In this document: piece after piece, positions 33,745 to 42,503 of the stretch
Layout of the letters: each line of letters starts with the position of its first letter
How positions within the stretch are numbered: position 1 is the stretch's first letter
Assembly (NCBI RefSeq): GCF_014207445.1
Contig: NZ_JACHEM010000014.1
Coordinates: forward strand, 1-64,000
Reading direction: 5' to 3'
Origin: Streptomyces candidus
GTDB lineage: Bacteria > Actinomycetota > Actinomycetes > Streptomycetales > Streptomycetaceae
Length of the DNA stretch: 64,000 bases
The notes under the pieces: model-generated
Databases searched by the model: none
The model's input: only the letters and a program-made list of their open reading frames with translations
What the model was told of the DNA's origin: nothing
Translations under genes and position numbers: made by a program

Positions 33745-34389
33745 GTGGCTCAGCTATTGAGAGTCCAGAATTTCAACGTCTCGGCTGACGGCATCGGTGC
33801 CGGTGAGGACCAGACCCTTGAGAGGCCGTTCGGACATGTCGACCCCGAGAAGCTGTTCGCCTGGGCCGGCGCCACGGCGAGCTGGCCCATGCGCACCGAC
33901 CCCGGGGGGAGCCGGGGCCTGGACGACTACCTCACGCGGGACTACGCACGCAACATCGGTGCCGAGATCATGGGCCGCAACAAGTTCGGGCCGCAGCGCG
34001 GGCCCTGGCAGGACCATGAGTGGCAGGGCTGGTGGGGTGAGGAACCCCCGTTCCACGCGCCCGTGTTCGTCCTGACCCACCACAAGCGCCCTTCGTTCAC
34101 GCTTTCCGACACCACGTTCCACTTCGTCGACGGCGACCCGGCCACGGTCCTCGACCAGGCGCGGGAAGCGGCAAAGGGCAAGGACGTCCGGCTCGGCGGC
34201 GGGGCCACCACCATCCGGCAGTTCCTCGACGCAGACCTCGTCGACACCCTGCACGTGGCGGTCTCGCCGGTGAAGCTCGGCACCGGAGTACGGCTCTGGG
34301 AGTCCCCCGATGAACTGCTCGACCGGTTCCACCTCGATGTCGTCCCCAGCCCGAGCGGGGTGACGCACCACCTGTTCTGGCGAAAGTGA
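33745..34389 (+). CDS. RibD C-terminal/dihydrofolate reductase-like protein
   Basis: A 214-residue protein. AQLLRVQNFNVSADGIGAG, ARNIGAEIMGRNKFG, FVLTHHKRPSFTLSDTTFHF, VRLGGGATTIRQFLDADLVD and LHVAVSPVKLGTGVRLWE match the RibD_C family of NADPH-dependent reductases related to DHFR. GGAGG lies 5 bases before GTG 33745, which fixes the start. Most stand-alone members have no known substrate. It is a single gene in the gap after the ABC exporter. Confidence 0.9.
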   Translation: MAQLLRVQNFNVSADGIGAGEDQTLERPFGHVDPEKLFAWAGATASWPMRTDPGGSRGLDDYLTRDYARNIGAEIMGRNKFGPQRGPWQDHEWQGWWGEEPPFHAPVFVLTHHKRPSFTLSDTTFHFVDGDPATVLDQAREAAKGKDVRLGGGATTIRQFLDADLVDTLHVAVSPVKLGTGVRLWESPDELLDRFHLDVVPSPSGVTHHLFWRK

Positions 34390-34571
34390 CCGGTCTTCAG
34401 CGCAGCGCCGGGCAGCTGTCCGGCCTCCCGCCGCTGCCCTGATCGGGCTGCCGATTCACGCCTGCGGCGGTCAGCCGGCCCTGGCGCTCTGAACACCGGG
34501 CGCGTCAGGTGCTGCGTGGTTCGTTCCGTGCGGATCCGGGCTTCGTCCTGGGCGGGGAGGCGCTCTCAGCC

Positions 34572-34694
34572 ATGGTGTCGCTGATGCTCCTTCCCGCACC
34601 GACGGCGCCCGAGGGCGAACCGCGCAAGACCATGGGCATCTTCGACCGAGAAGCCCACCGTGGCCACCGGAAGGACGTCGGCGACCTCGGCTCC
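34572..34694 (+). pseudogene. C-terminal fragment of an XRE-cupin regulator
   Basis: The plus strand reads LMLLPAPTAPEGEPRKTMG and IFDREAHRGHRKDVGD, parallel to the end of the intact XRE-cupin protein at 24646-25236 (GADGGPCEILGIFDRDARRG). The rest of the gene, including the HTH, is gone. It lies 166 bp upstream of the methyltransferase that such regulators usually accompany, so it is probably the decayed local regulator. Confidence 0.55.
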
Positions 34695-34802
34695 GAAGCT
34701 GTGGAGGTGCCCGGAGGCCTGCGAACAACGGGCCGCAGCCATGCCCGGGGCCCCCGGCGCGGCGGGCAGTATTGCGTGGTGAGCAGCACACCAGGCCACT
34801 TT

Positions 34803-34819
34803 CTTGCGTAATTCGCAAG
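34803..34819. promoter_or_regulatory. Inverted repeat before the methyltransferase gene
   Basis: CTTGCGTAATTCGCAAG is a perfect 6+5+6 dyad, 41 bp upstream of the methyltransferase start. It is a likely operator for an XRE-cupin-type regulator. Confidence 0.65.
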
Positions 34820-34859
34820 CGCTCGTGCCGCAGGCGCATGGTTCGCTTACGGTGAAGCC

Positions 34860-35753
34860 ATGACCCATACGCATCAGCACACCCCCCACCACGGCGACAG
34901 CAGTCACCACCCCGACCACGACCGCGTCGGCCACCATGAGCACAGCGATGGTGGTCAGGCGGAGATCCTCGACCTGGACGCCGAGGTGCTCGCCGAGCAC
35001 ATCGCGTCCATCACCGCGTGGCTGCCGCTGAAGAGCGAGCCGCACCAGATCGTGGACTTCGGCTGCGGCACCGGCGCGGGAACCTTCGCCCTCCTCGAAC
35101 GCTTCCCCGACGCACACGTCACCGCCGTCGACAGCTCCGCCGGGCACCTCCAGCTTCTGCGCGAGAAGGCCTGCACCCGCGGTGTCGAGGGGCGCGTACG
35201 GACCGTGCAGGCCGACCTCGATGCCGATCTCTGGCCCGACCTCGGCACGCCGGATCTGGTGTGGGCCTCGGCCTCGATGCACCACATGGCCAACCCCGAC
35301 CGCGCCCTGCGCGGCGTCCGCGAACTGCTCACCCCGGGCGGCCTGTTCGCCGTCGTCGAACTCGCGGGCCTCCCCCGCTTCCTGCCCGCCCACGCCCCGG
35401 AGAGCCGGCCCGGCCTCGAAGAGCGCGCCCACGCAGCGGCCGACAGTTTCCACGCCGAGCACGTTCCACACCGCGGCGCCGACTGGGGCCCGATACTGAC
35501 AGCCGCCGGCTTCACTGTCGAGAACGAGCGCACCCTCACCGTCAACATCGAAGGTGCGCGCAGCGAAGCGGTCGGCCGCTACGCCTACGGCAGTTTGCAG
35601 CGCATCCGCGGTGTGATCGCACCCGCCCTCAGCCCCCAGGACCTCGCCGCCCTCGACGAGCTCCTGGACACCAGCAGCCCGAACAGCCTTCTGCGCCGCG
35701 AGGATCTCGCCGTACGCACCGAGCGCACCGTCTGGGCCGCCCGCCGCGCCTGA
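34860..35753 (+). CDS. Class I SAM-dependent methyltransferase with His-rich N-terminus
   Basis: A 297-residue protein. Residues 1-32 hold 13 His (HTHQHTPHHG, HHEHSDGG). The rest is a Rossmann methyltransferase: VDFGCGTGAGTFALLERF (SAM site motif I), VTAVDSSAGHLQLLREKA (motif II), LVWASASMHHMANPDRALRG (motif IV) and LTPGGLFAVVELAG. No Shine-Dalgarno is obvious. Members of this family pair with XRE-cupin regulators in Streptomyces. The His tail suggests metal binding or metal control, a view not proved here. The substrate is unknown. Confidence 0.9.
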   Translation: MTHTHQHTPHHGDSSHHPDHDRVGHHEHSDGGQAEILDLDAEVLAEHIASITAWLPLKSEPHQIVDFGCGTGAGTFALLERFPDAHVTAVDSSAGHLQLLREKACTRGVEGRVRTVQADLDADLWPDLGTPDLVWASASMHHMANPDRALRGVRELLTPGGLFAVVELAGLPRFLPAHAPESRPGLEERAHAAADSFHAEHVPHRGADWGPILTAAGFTVENERTLTVNIEGARSEAVGRYAYGSLQRIRGVIAPALSPQDLAALDELLDTSSPNSLLRREDLAVRTERTVWAARRA

Positions 35754-35943
35754 CGCCCGGCGCGGAACAGGGTTGCCCGCCGGGCAGCCCCAGCGCCGAA
35801 CTGCTTGCCTCGTGCGCAACCACCGTCTGGCCAGCGCCGTGCGCGTCGTCGGGCTGAGCAACCATGCCCGCGCACGCCCGCGCACTGCCATCGCCGCGAT
35901 CCACCGCGCGGAGGAGAGGCACACGGAGCATCCATGCCCGCAG

Positions 35944-35979
35944 CGCTGGGCACGTGAGCGGGCGCTCGCGTGCCCAGCG
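35944..35979. terminator. Long near-perfect hairpin
   Basis: CGCTGGGCACG (35944-35954) pairs with 35969-35979, and inside GAGCG (35956-35960) pairs with CGCTC (35963-35967), leaving a two-base loop. It is 190 bp after the methyltransferase stop and probably ends that transcript. Confidence 0.7.
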
Positions 35980-36199
35980 GCCGTACGTTTGCGGGGAGGG
36001 GCCTCTGGCACGGGCACCGTATGAACCGTGGCTGGGTGTGGTCCTCTGGCACGGAGCGGTACCGCGCCACGAACACGACCGCCGCCCGGCGACGGGTGAA
36101 CCCTGCCGACTCTCGTAATCACGCACCGGGTCGGTGGGGCCGGCTCCGGCGATCACGGGGCCGGCCCAGGCCTTGAAGTGCTGGCAGGCCTTACGCAGG

Positions 36200-36213
36200 T
36201 GGGAACGTACCCA
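36200..36213. promoter_or_regulatory. Operator-like palindrome, same type as at 42283 and 42305
   Basis: TGGGAACGTACCCA differs by one base from the perfect palindrome TGGGAACGTTCCCA in the sugar operon promoter. It lies 44 bp upstream of the Gfo/Idh/MocA gene. Confidence 0.7.
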
Positions 36214-36257
36214 TAAGGTTTGCTGCAGCCCTTCGCCGTATCGAACAGGAGCTGGCA

Positions 36258-37247
36258 GTGAGCGAGCAGATCATCAATTGGGGAATCCTGGCCACCGGTG
36301 GCATGGCCGCCGCCTTCACCGAAGACCTGCTCCGTGAGCCAGGGGCTCGGGTGGCTGCCGTCGGTTCGCGGTCGGAGGCCGGCGCGCGACAGTTCGCGCA
36401 TCGGTTCGGCGTCGCTCGGGCGCACGGTAGTTGGCACGAGCTGGTGGCCGACCCGGAGGTCGACGTCGTCTACGTCGCTACGCCCCACGCACACCACCTG
36501 GCCGCCGCGACGGCCTGCCTGGAGGCCGGCAAGCCGGTGCTGTGCGAGAAGCCGTTCGCGCTGAGCGGCCGACAGGCCCGCCTCCTGACCGAACTCGCCG
36601 CCAGGCGGAAACTGTTGCTGATGGAGGCGATGTGGACGTACGTGAATCCGCTGGTGCGCCGGATCGTTGAGCTGACGGCCGACGGTGCCATCGGTGAGAT
36701 CCGCTCGCTGCACGCCCGCTTCGGGGGGCGGGTGACGGTCGCGCCGCAGCACCGGCTCTGGGACCCGGCCGCCGGTGGTGGCGCGCTGCTGGATCTGGGC
36801 ACCTACCCGGTGTCGTTCGCGCAACTGCTTCTTGGCGCCCCCGAGTCGGTCACCGCGCACGCGCGGCTGTCGCCACAGGGCGTCGACGAACAGACCGGCA
36901 TCCTGCTCGGGCACCCCGGCGGGGCGATGTCCGTCCTGTCGTGTTCCCTGCTCGCCGACGACGAGCACGGGGCGGTGGTGTACGGCACGGAGGGTCGCAT
37001 CGAGATACCGGCCGACTTCTTCAACCCGTCCGCCTTCGTGCTCCACCGCGACGGACACGAGCCGAAGGAGTACACGGCACCGCCCCGGCGGGGCAACGGT
37101 TACGGTCACCAGGCACGCGAGGTGATGCGGTGCCTGCGGTCGGGACTGGTCGAGTCGCCGCTGGTGCCGCTGGCCGGAACCCTCGCGGTCATGGACACGC
37201 TGGACGCGGTACGTGCGCGGATCGGCGTGCGCTACCCCGGGGAGTGA
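36258..37247 (+). CDS. Gfo/Idh/MocA-family sugar dehydrogenase
   Basis: A 329-residue NAD(P)-dependent oxidoreductase. The N-terminal Rossmann half has INWGILATGGMAAAFTEDLL, VAAVGSRSEAGARQFA and VDVVYVATPHAHHLAAATAC, with the catalytic-type lysine in LCEKPFALSG. The C-terminal half has LMEAMWTYVNPLVRRI, GGGALLDLGTYPVSFAQLLLG and GHQAREVMRCL. Such enzymes oxidise sugars or sugar derivatives. Start GTG 36258. A sugar-operon operator upstream suggests control by the LacI-type repressor at 42504. A shared terminator separates it from the beta-glucosidase. Confidence 0.93.
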   Translation: MSEQIINWGILATGGMAAAFTEDLLREPGARVAAVGSRSEAGARQFAHRFGVARAHGSWHELVADPEVDVVYVATPHAHHLAAATACLEAGKPVLCEKPFALSGRQARLLTELAARRKLLLMEAMWTYVNPLVRRIVELTADGAIGEIRSLHARFGGRVTVAPQHRLWDPAAGGGALLDLGTYPVSFAQLLLGAPESVTAHARLSPQGVDEQTGILLGHPGGAMSVLSCSLLADDEHGAVVYGTEGRIEIPADFFNPSAFVLHRDGHEPKEYTAPPRRGNGYGHQAREVMRCLRSGLVESPLVPLAGTLAVMDTLDAVRARIGVRYPGE

Positions 37248-37260
37248 GCGGCGTGAGGGA

Positions 37261-37305
37261 CGAGTCCGCCCCCACGCCCCGGGCGAGGGGGTGGGGGCGG
37301 ACTCG
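37261..37305. terminator. Strong bidirectional terminator
   Basis: CGAGTCCGCCCCCAC (37261-37275) pairs perfectly over 15 bp with 37291-37305. It lies between the convergent dehydrogenase and beta-glucosidase genes. Confidence 0.92.
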
Positions 37306-37353
37306 TGGCGCGACACCGTGCGGGGAGGCACGGAGGTGCCGCACCGGGCGCGG

Positions 37354-38793
37354 TCAGGCGGGCAGGACGCCGGTACGTGCGACCTCGGAGTACCAGCGGG
37401 CACTGGCCTTGGGGATGCGGGCGCCGGTCGGGTAGTCGACGTAGACGGCACCGAAACGCTTGCTGTACCCGTGTGCCCACTCGAAGTTGTCCAGCAGCGA
37501 CCAGAGGAAGTACCCCCGCACGTCCGCGCCGTCCGCGATGGCCTGGTGGACGGCGGCGAGGTGGCCGCGCAGGTAGGCGATGCGGTCAGGGTCGTTGACG
37601 TTGCCCGAGGGGTCGGCGTAGTCGTCGAACGCGGCGCCGTTCTCGGTGATGACCAGCGGCGTGCCGGGGAAGTCGGCGGCCAGTCGGCGCAGGAGGTCGT
37701 ACAGACCTGTCGGGTCGATGGCCCAGCCCATGGCGGTGGTTTCGCCGGGGGGCTGGTGGAAGGCGACCTGCCGGGCGCCCGGCCACGGGCTGTGGGTGCT
37801 CCTGCCGTGTCCGTCCGAGGTGTGCGCGCCGCTCCCGTCCGCCTGGGAGACGAGGGTGGGGGTGTAGTAGTTGACCCCGAGGAAGTCCAGGGGCTGGCGG
37901 ATCTGCCGGAGGTCGGCGTCGTGGACGAAGGACCAGTCGGTCAGCGCCGCGGTGTCCTTGAGCAGGTCTTCCGGGTAGGCGCCCTGCAGCATCGGGCCGG
38001 TGAAGACCCGGTTGGCCAGGGCGTCGATGCGACGGACCGCGTCGGCGTCGGCGTCGCCGGCGGTGAGCGGGCGCACGTGGTGGATGTTGAGCGTGACCGA
38101 GCACTGGCTGTGCGCGGGGGTCCGGTCCCGTATCGCCTGGACGGCCAGGCCGTGGGCCAGGTTGAGGTGGTGGGCGGCGCGCAGGGCGGCGACCGGGTCG
38201 GTGCGGCCGGGGGCGTGCACGCCGGAGCCGTAGCCGAGGAAGGCGCTGCACCAGGGCTCGTTGAGGGTGGTCCAGGTGCGCACCCGGTCCCCCAGTGCGT
38301 CGGCGGCCAGGGCGGCGTACTCGGCGAAGCGCTCGGCGGTGGCGCGCTCGGGCCAGCCGCCCGCGTCCTCCAGCTCCTGCGGCAGGTCCCAGTGGTAGAG
38401 GGTGGCGACCGGCTGAATGCCCTTGTCCAGCAGTTCGTCGACGAGACGACGGTAGAAGTCGAGTCCCTTCTGCACGGCGGGACCGCGGCCGGTGGGTTGG
38501 ATCCGCGGCCAGGCGAGGGAGAAGCGGTAGGCGCCGATGCCGAGGTCGGCCATCAGGGCGACGTCCTCGCGCCAGCGGTGGTAGTGGTCGGTGGCCGTGT
38601 CGCCGGTGTCGCCGTTGCGGACACGGCCGGGGGTACGGGCATAGGTGTCCCAGATGGACGGTGTGCGGCCGTCCTCCGCCGCAGCACCCTCGATCTGGTA
38701 GGACGCGGTTGCGGAACCCCACAGGAAGTCCGCGGGGAAGGTACGGGAGGGCTCCGGGGTGGAAACGGTGTGCGGGTGCGCTGCGGTGGCCAC
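37354..38793 (-). CDS. GH1 family beta-glucosidase (BglC-like)
   Basis: A 479-residue glycoside hydrolase family 1 enzyme: FLWGSATASYQIEGAAAEDG, WREDVALMADLGIGAYRFSL, the acid/base Glu in TTLNEPWCSAFLGYG and the nucleophile Glu in PLVITENGAAFDDY, then GYFLWSLLDNFEWAHGYSKR. It cleaves cellobiose or other beta-glucosides, without a signal peptide, so inside the cell after uptake. It starts at GTG 38793, preceded by AGGAATGG. It is the last gene of the ABC-transporter operon, matching the cebEFG-bglC plan. Confidence 0.96.
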   Translation of the reverse strand: MATAAHPHTVSTPEPSRTFPADFLWGSATASYQIEGAAAEDGRTPSIWDTYARTPGRVRNGDTGDTATDHYHRWREDVALMADLGIGAYRFSLAWPRIQPTGRGPAVQKGLDFYRRLVDELLDKGIQPVATLYHWDLPQELEDAGGWPERATAERFAEYAALAADALGDRVRTWTTLNEPWCSAFLGYGSGVHAPGRTDPVAALRAAHHLNLAHGLAVQAIRDRTPAHSQCSVTLNIHHVRPLTAGDADADAVRRIDALANRVFTGPMLQGAYPEDLLKDTAALTDWSFVHDADLRQIRQPLDFLGVNYYTPTLVSQADGSGAHTSDGHGRSTHSPWPGARQVAFHQPPGETTAMGWAIDPTGLYDLLRRLAADFPGTPLVITENGAAFDDYADPSGNVNDPDRIAYLRGHLAAVHQAIADGADVRGYFLWSLLDNFEWAHGYSKRFGAVYVDYPTGARIPKASARWYSEVARTGVLPA

Positions 38794-38875
38794 GTATGTC
38801 CATTCCTGGTGAAGTGTGCGAAGTGAGCTGAGGTGAGGTGGGCTTGGCGCGGGGCCGATCGGCCGTCGCGGCGGG

Positions 38876-39799
38876 TCAGCCCTTGACGGCGCCCGCCATG
38901 ATGCCGCTGACGATCTGACGCCCGAAGACGAGGAACATCGCCAGCAGCGGCAGCGTCCCGAGCAGTGCGCCCGCCATGATCAGGGACTGGTCACGGATGT
39001 ATCCGGCGCTGAGCTGGGTGAGGGCGACCGGGACGGTCGGATTGGTCATGTCGAGCACCACGAAGGGCCAGAAGAAGTCGTTCCAGGCGTGCACGAACGT
39101 GATCATGAACAGGACCGCCATCGGGGGCCGCGCCACGGGCAGCACGATGCTCCAGAAGATGCGCAGGGAGTGCGCACCGTCCACGCGGGCGGCCTCGACC
39201 AGTTCGTCCGGCAGCGCTTCCGCCAGGTACTGCCGCATGAAGAAGACGCCGACCGCACTCACCAGCGTGGGGAAGATGACGGCGGGCAGTTCCTGCGACC
39301 AGCCCAGCTCGGACATCATCATGAACAGCGGGACGACACCGAGTTGGGGCGGCACCATCATGGTGCCGATCACCAGCATGAGCAGTACGTTGCGGCCCTT
39401 GAAGCGGAGCTTGGCGAAGGCGAACCCGGCCAGCGTCGCGAACAGCACCGTGGACAGCGCGATGACTCCGGCCACGATCAGGCTGTTGAGCATGGCCTTG
39501 CCCATCGCCGCCTCGTTCCAGGCGCGGGCGAGGTTGCTGAGGAGGTTGGGGCCGGGCAGCAGCGGTGGCGGTGTCTGGCTGACCCGGGTGTTGTCGGTCG
39601 AGGCCGCCACCATCGTCCAGTACAGGGGGAAGATCGACACGATGGCCGTGATCCCGAGCAGGATGTAGGCGAGCGGACCCGCGTGGTGCTGACGGCCTGC
39701 GCGCGGGCGCAGCAACCGGCGTCCGGTGCGGGGGGCGGGCTTCTTCGGGGCGGTCCGGGGCGGGGTGGCCGTCCGGACCGGGAGGCTGTCTGTGGTCAT
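38876..39799 (-). CDS. Sugar ABC transporter permease (CebG-like)
   Basis: A 307-residue permease of the MalG type with six membrane helices after a basic N-terminal tail. AYILLGITAIVSIFPLYWTM starts the membrane part. The cytosolic EAA loop is ELVEAARVDGAHSLRIFWS, which docks to the ATPase. VHAWNDFFWPFVVL follows. It forms a heterodimer with the permease encoded 12 bp upstream. The operon has no ATPase gene, so a shared ATPase such as MsiK is presumed. Confidence 0.95.
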   Translation of the reverse strand: MTTDSLPVRTATPPRTAPKKPAPRTGRRLLRPRAGRQHHAGPLAYILLGITAIVSIFPLYWTMVAASTDNTRVSQTPPPLLPGPNLLSNLARAWNEAAMGKAMLNSLIVAGVIALSTVLFATLAGFAFAKLRFKGRNVLLMLVIGTMMVPPQLGVVPLFMMMSELGWSQELPAVIFPTLVSAVGVFFMRQYLAEALPDELVEAARVDGAHSLRIFWSIVLPVARPPMAVLFMITFVHAWNDFFWPFVVLDMTNPTVPVALTQLSAGYIRDQSLIMAGALLGTLPLLAMFLVFGRQIVSGIMAGAVKG

Positions 39800-39811
39800 G
39801 GGGGCTCCTGG

Positions 39812-40807
39812 TCAGGACGTACGGGAGCGCAGGCGCTGGATGAGCCGGTGCGCCAGGAAGACGAGGACGAGCAGCAGGAACATCGCCCAGGCGACGGTCG
39901 CCGAGCGGCCCATCTGGTAGTTCTTCCAGCCCTCCTCGTACAGCAGCAGGCCCAGCGTCTGGTACTGGTTGTCCGCGCCGCCCGTCACCCCGTTGGGGCC
40001 CTGACCGAAGATCAGCGGTTCGCCGAACAGCTGTGTGGCGCCGATGGTGGACAGCACGATCGTGAAGACGATCGTGGAGCGGATGCCAGGCACGGTGACG
40101 TGGGTGAACTGCTTCCAGCGGGAGGCGCCGTCGATGGCGGCGGCCTCGTAGCGTTCGGCCGGAATGGCCTGCATGGCAGCCAGGTAGAGCAGGGCGTTGT
40201 ACCCCGTCCAGCGCCAGATGACGATGGCGGAGATCGCGGCCTGGGCGGGCCACTTGTCGGCCTCCCAGTTCACCGGGTCCAGGCCGACCAGCCCGAACGC
40301 CCAGTTGATCATGCCGAAGTCGCGTTCGAAGAGCATGGTGAACACGAGGGCGGCGGCACCGACCGAGGTGGCGTACGGGACGAGCGAGGCGATGCGGAAG
40401 AAGAGCGAGCCACGCATCTTGTAGTTGAGCAGATGGGCCAGACCGAGCGCCAGCAACAGCTGCGGCACCGTGGACAGGACGCCGATGGTGAGGGTGTTGG
40501 CCGCGGCGTTCCAGAACCGGGAGTCGTTCCAGAGGGCGATGTAGTTGTCGAACCCCACCCACTCCATGAGGTCGAGAGTGGCCAGCTCCACCCGGTGCAG
40601 GGAGATCCAGGAGGTGTAGACGAGGGGGTAGAAGCTGAACGCGGCGAAGACGACGAAGAACGGGGCGATGAACGCGTACGGTGCGCCCTTGACGTCCAGC
40701 CGGTGCAGCAGCGGGACGCGCCGCGGGCCCGTGTCCTCGCCGCCCGGCGCGCGGGACGGTCCTCGACGTCCCTGGCCGGTCTGGGCCTTGCTGGTGGAGG
40801 TGGCCAC
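39812..40807 (-). CDS. Sugar ABC transporter permease (CebF-like)
   Basis: A 331-residue permease of the MalF type, six membrane helices: YAFIAPFFVVFAAFSFYPLV, LSTVPQLLLALGLAHLLNY, and the EAA loop ERYEAAAIDGASRWKQFTHV, then TIVFTIVLSTIGATQLFGEP. The long Gly/Arg-rich N-terminus is usual in Streptomyces. The ATP-binding partner is not encoded here. It lies between the solute-binding protein and the second permease. Confidence 0.95.
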   Translation of the reverse strand: MATSTSKAQTGQGRRGPSRAPGGEDTGPRRVPLLHRLDVKGAPYAFIAPFFVVFAAFSFYPLVYTSWISLHRVELATLDLMEWVGFDNYIALWNDSRFWNAAANTLTIGVLSTVPQLLLALGLAHLLNYKMRGSLFFRIASLVPYATSVGAAALVFTMLFERDFGMINWAFGLVGLDPVNWEADKWPAQAAISAIVIWRWTGYNALLYLAAMQAIPAERYEAAAIDGASRWKQFTHVTVPGIRSTIVFTIVLSTIGATQLFGEPLIFGQGPNGVTGGADNQYQTLGLLLYEEGWKNYQMGRSATVAWAMFLLLVLVFLAHRLIQRLRSRTS

Positions 40808-40898
40808 CGGAGTTCCTTCCTGAAAGCAGGGATGTGAACCGTTTCCCCGGACCCGCCGGCATCGTGCGGGCGGGCCCGGACGGCCCGGTGGACGACGG

Positions 40899-42209
40899 TC
40901 AGCCGACTGCCTTCTCGATGCGCTGCGCGGTGGTCTGCCAGGCCTTGTCCCGCGTGGTGCCCTGCTCGACCAGGACCAGGCCCTGAGAGAAGGTGTCCTT
41001 GATCGTGCCGTCCTTGCGCCCGAGGACCTGCTTGGCCGGGATCTCCCGGGCGGCCGCGCCGAAGATCTGGCCGATCGGGGCGTTGTTGAAGTACTCCGAA
41101 GTGACGTTCTGGACCTCGGGCGCCTCCAACGCCTTCTGCGAGGACGGCACGCTGCCCTGCTTCTTGAAGAGGTGCGCCTGCTGTTCGGGGGCGGTCAGCC
41201 AGGCGACGAGCTTCTTGGCCTCCTCCTGCACCGGGCTCTGCTTCACCACGCCGAGGAAGGAACCGCCCCAGTTGGCGCCCTTGGGGGCCTTGGCGACGTC
41301 CCACTTGCCCTTGTTGGCGGGGCCGGCCTTCTCGCCGATGTGGCCGAGCATCCAGGCCGGGCAGACCGCCGTGGCGAACGTCCCGTTGGCGAGGCCGGGG
41401 TCCCAACCGGGCTGGAACTGGCGGAGCTTGGCGGACAGGTCGCCCTCCGCGGCGTCGGCGGCCAGGCTCCATGCCTCCTTGACGGCGGGGTTCTTGTCGA
41501 AGATCAGGTCGCCCTTGGCGTTGTAGTACTGCTCGGAGTGGCCGTAGACCATGGCGTTGAACAGGCCGCTGGCCGCGTCCATGTAGGCCACGTCGCCGCC
41601 CTTGAAGTCCTTCTTGAAACTGCGGCCGACCTCCACGTACTTCTTCCAGTCGCCCTGCCACAGCTTGGCGACGGCCCCGCGGTCGGTGGGCAGACCGGCC
41701 TTCTCGAAGTAGTCCTTGCGGTAGCAGATGGCCATCGGACCGATGTCGGTACCGAGACCGAGCACCTTGCCGTCGGTGGTGGTGATCTGGGACTGCTTCC
41801 AGGGCAGGAAGTGGTCGGTGCCGCTCACGCCGGTGAAGTCCACGAACTTGTCCGCCTGGGTGTCGACGATCTCCTTGGCGCGGCCGATCTCGATGCCCTG
41901 GATGTCCTTCAGGCCCTTGCCCCCGGCGAGCCGCGTCTGCAGGGCGGTGTAGTAGGTCTGCTCGTCACCGGCTATCTCGGCCTTGATGTCGACGTTGGGG
42001 TTCTCCTTCTCGTACTGCTCCAGGAGGCCCGTCTCCTCGAACCCCATGACCCCGTACATGCCCATGGTGATGGTGACCTTGCCGTCCTTCGTGCCGCCGC
42101 CCGTCGCCGAGTCGTCACCGCCTCCGCAGCCGACGACGAGCGCGAGCGCACCAGCGGTCGCGGTGGCCGCGGCGAGCCTCCTGCGCGATGTCCTGTGAGC
42201 AGTGCTCAT
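40899..42209 (-). CDS. Sugar ABC transporter solute-binding lipoprotein (CebE-like)
   Basis: A 436-residue protein with a lipoprotein signal (RRRLAAATATAGALALVVGC, lipidated Cys). The mature part VTITMGMYGVMGFEETGLLE and GLGTDIGPMAICYRKDYFEK, then FATAVCPAWMLGHIGEKAG and GGSFLGVVKQSPVQEEAKK, is a cluster-1 oligosaccharide-binding protein on the cell surface. AAGGAGG lies 5 bases before ATG 42209. It is the first gene of the operon. Sequence relationship to cellobiose-type binders suggests beta-linked glucosides or cello-oligomers, to be proved. Confidence 0.94.
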   Translation of the reverse strand: MSTAHRTSRRRLAAATATAGALALVVGCGGGDDSATGGGTKDGKVTITMGMYGVMGFEETGLLEQYEKENPNVDIKAEIAGDEQTYYTALQTRLAGGKGLKDIQGIEIGRAKEIVDTQADKFVDFTGVSGTDHFLPWKQSQITTTDGKVLGLGTDIGPMAICYRKDYFEKAGLPTDRGAVAKLWQGDWKKYVEVGRSFKKDFKGGDVAYMDAASGLFNAMVYGHSEQYYNAKGDLIFDKNPAVKEAWSLAADAAEGDLSAKLRQFQPGWDPGLANGTFATAVCPAWMLGHIGEKAGPANKGKWDVAKAPKGANWGGSFLGVVKQSPVQEEAKKLVAWLTAPEQQAHLFKKQGSVPSSQKALEAPEVQNVTSEYFNNAPIGQIFGAAAREIPAKQVLGRKDGTIKDTFSQGLVLVEQGTTRDKAWQTTAQRIEKAVG

Positions 42210-42282
42210 GACTTCCTCCTTGCGGCGGCGCTGACGCACCGGTGGCGGTTCACGGGTGGGGCAAAAACGGGCGAAAGCCCGG

Positions 42283-42318
42283 TGGGAACGTTCCCAAAAC
42301 AGATTGGGAACGTGCCCA
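42283..42318. promoter_or_regulatory. Two LacI-type operators in the divergent promoter
   Basis: TGGGAACGTTCCCA (42283-42296) is a perfect 14-bp palindrome; TGGGAACGTGCCCA (42305-42318) differs in one base. Their centres are 22 bp apart, two helical turns, so two dimers could bind on one face. Compare the known CebR box TGGGAGCGCTCCCA. Confidence 0.87.
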
Positions 42319-42503
42319 CCGGCGGATCGAAGACTCGTAGGGTCGAGCGCTCATGTCAATGGCTTGTAAACAATTCCTTGCCGAAACGGCCAACTCGTGT
42401 TCGTTTCATGACGCTGGGCGGGTGCTGCCGCCGCCGGGATGTCTGCCACAATTACGGCTGGTCACGTCCCCCGCGGCGATGCCGCAGCCGTCCGGAGGAG
42501 CCC

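Larger units (their letters stand above)
35754..36257. other. Intergenic region with hairpin and operator
   Basis: No believable gene. It carries a long hairpin at 35944-35979, and at 36200-36213 a LacI-type operator before the dehydrogenase gene. Confidence 0.5.

Noticed and set aside
34566..36122. 518-residue minus-strand frame over the methyltransferase
   Set aside because: Antisense shadow; the plus strand has a clear SAM motif and a good promoter dyad.
39089..40837. 582-residue frame antisense to the permease genes
   Set aside because: Low-complexity His/Gln/Asp/Gly composition and exact overlap with two clear permeases.
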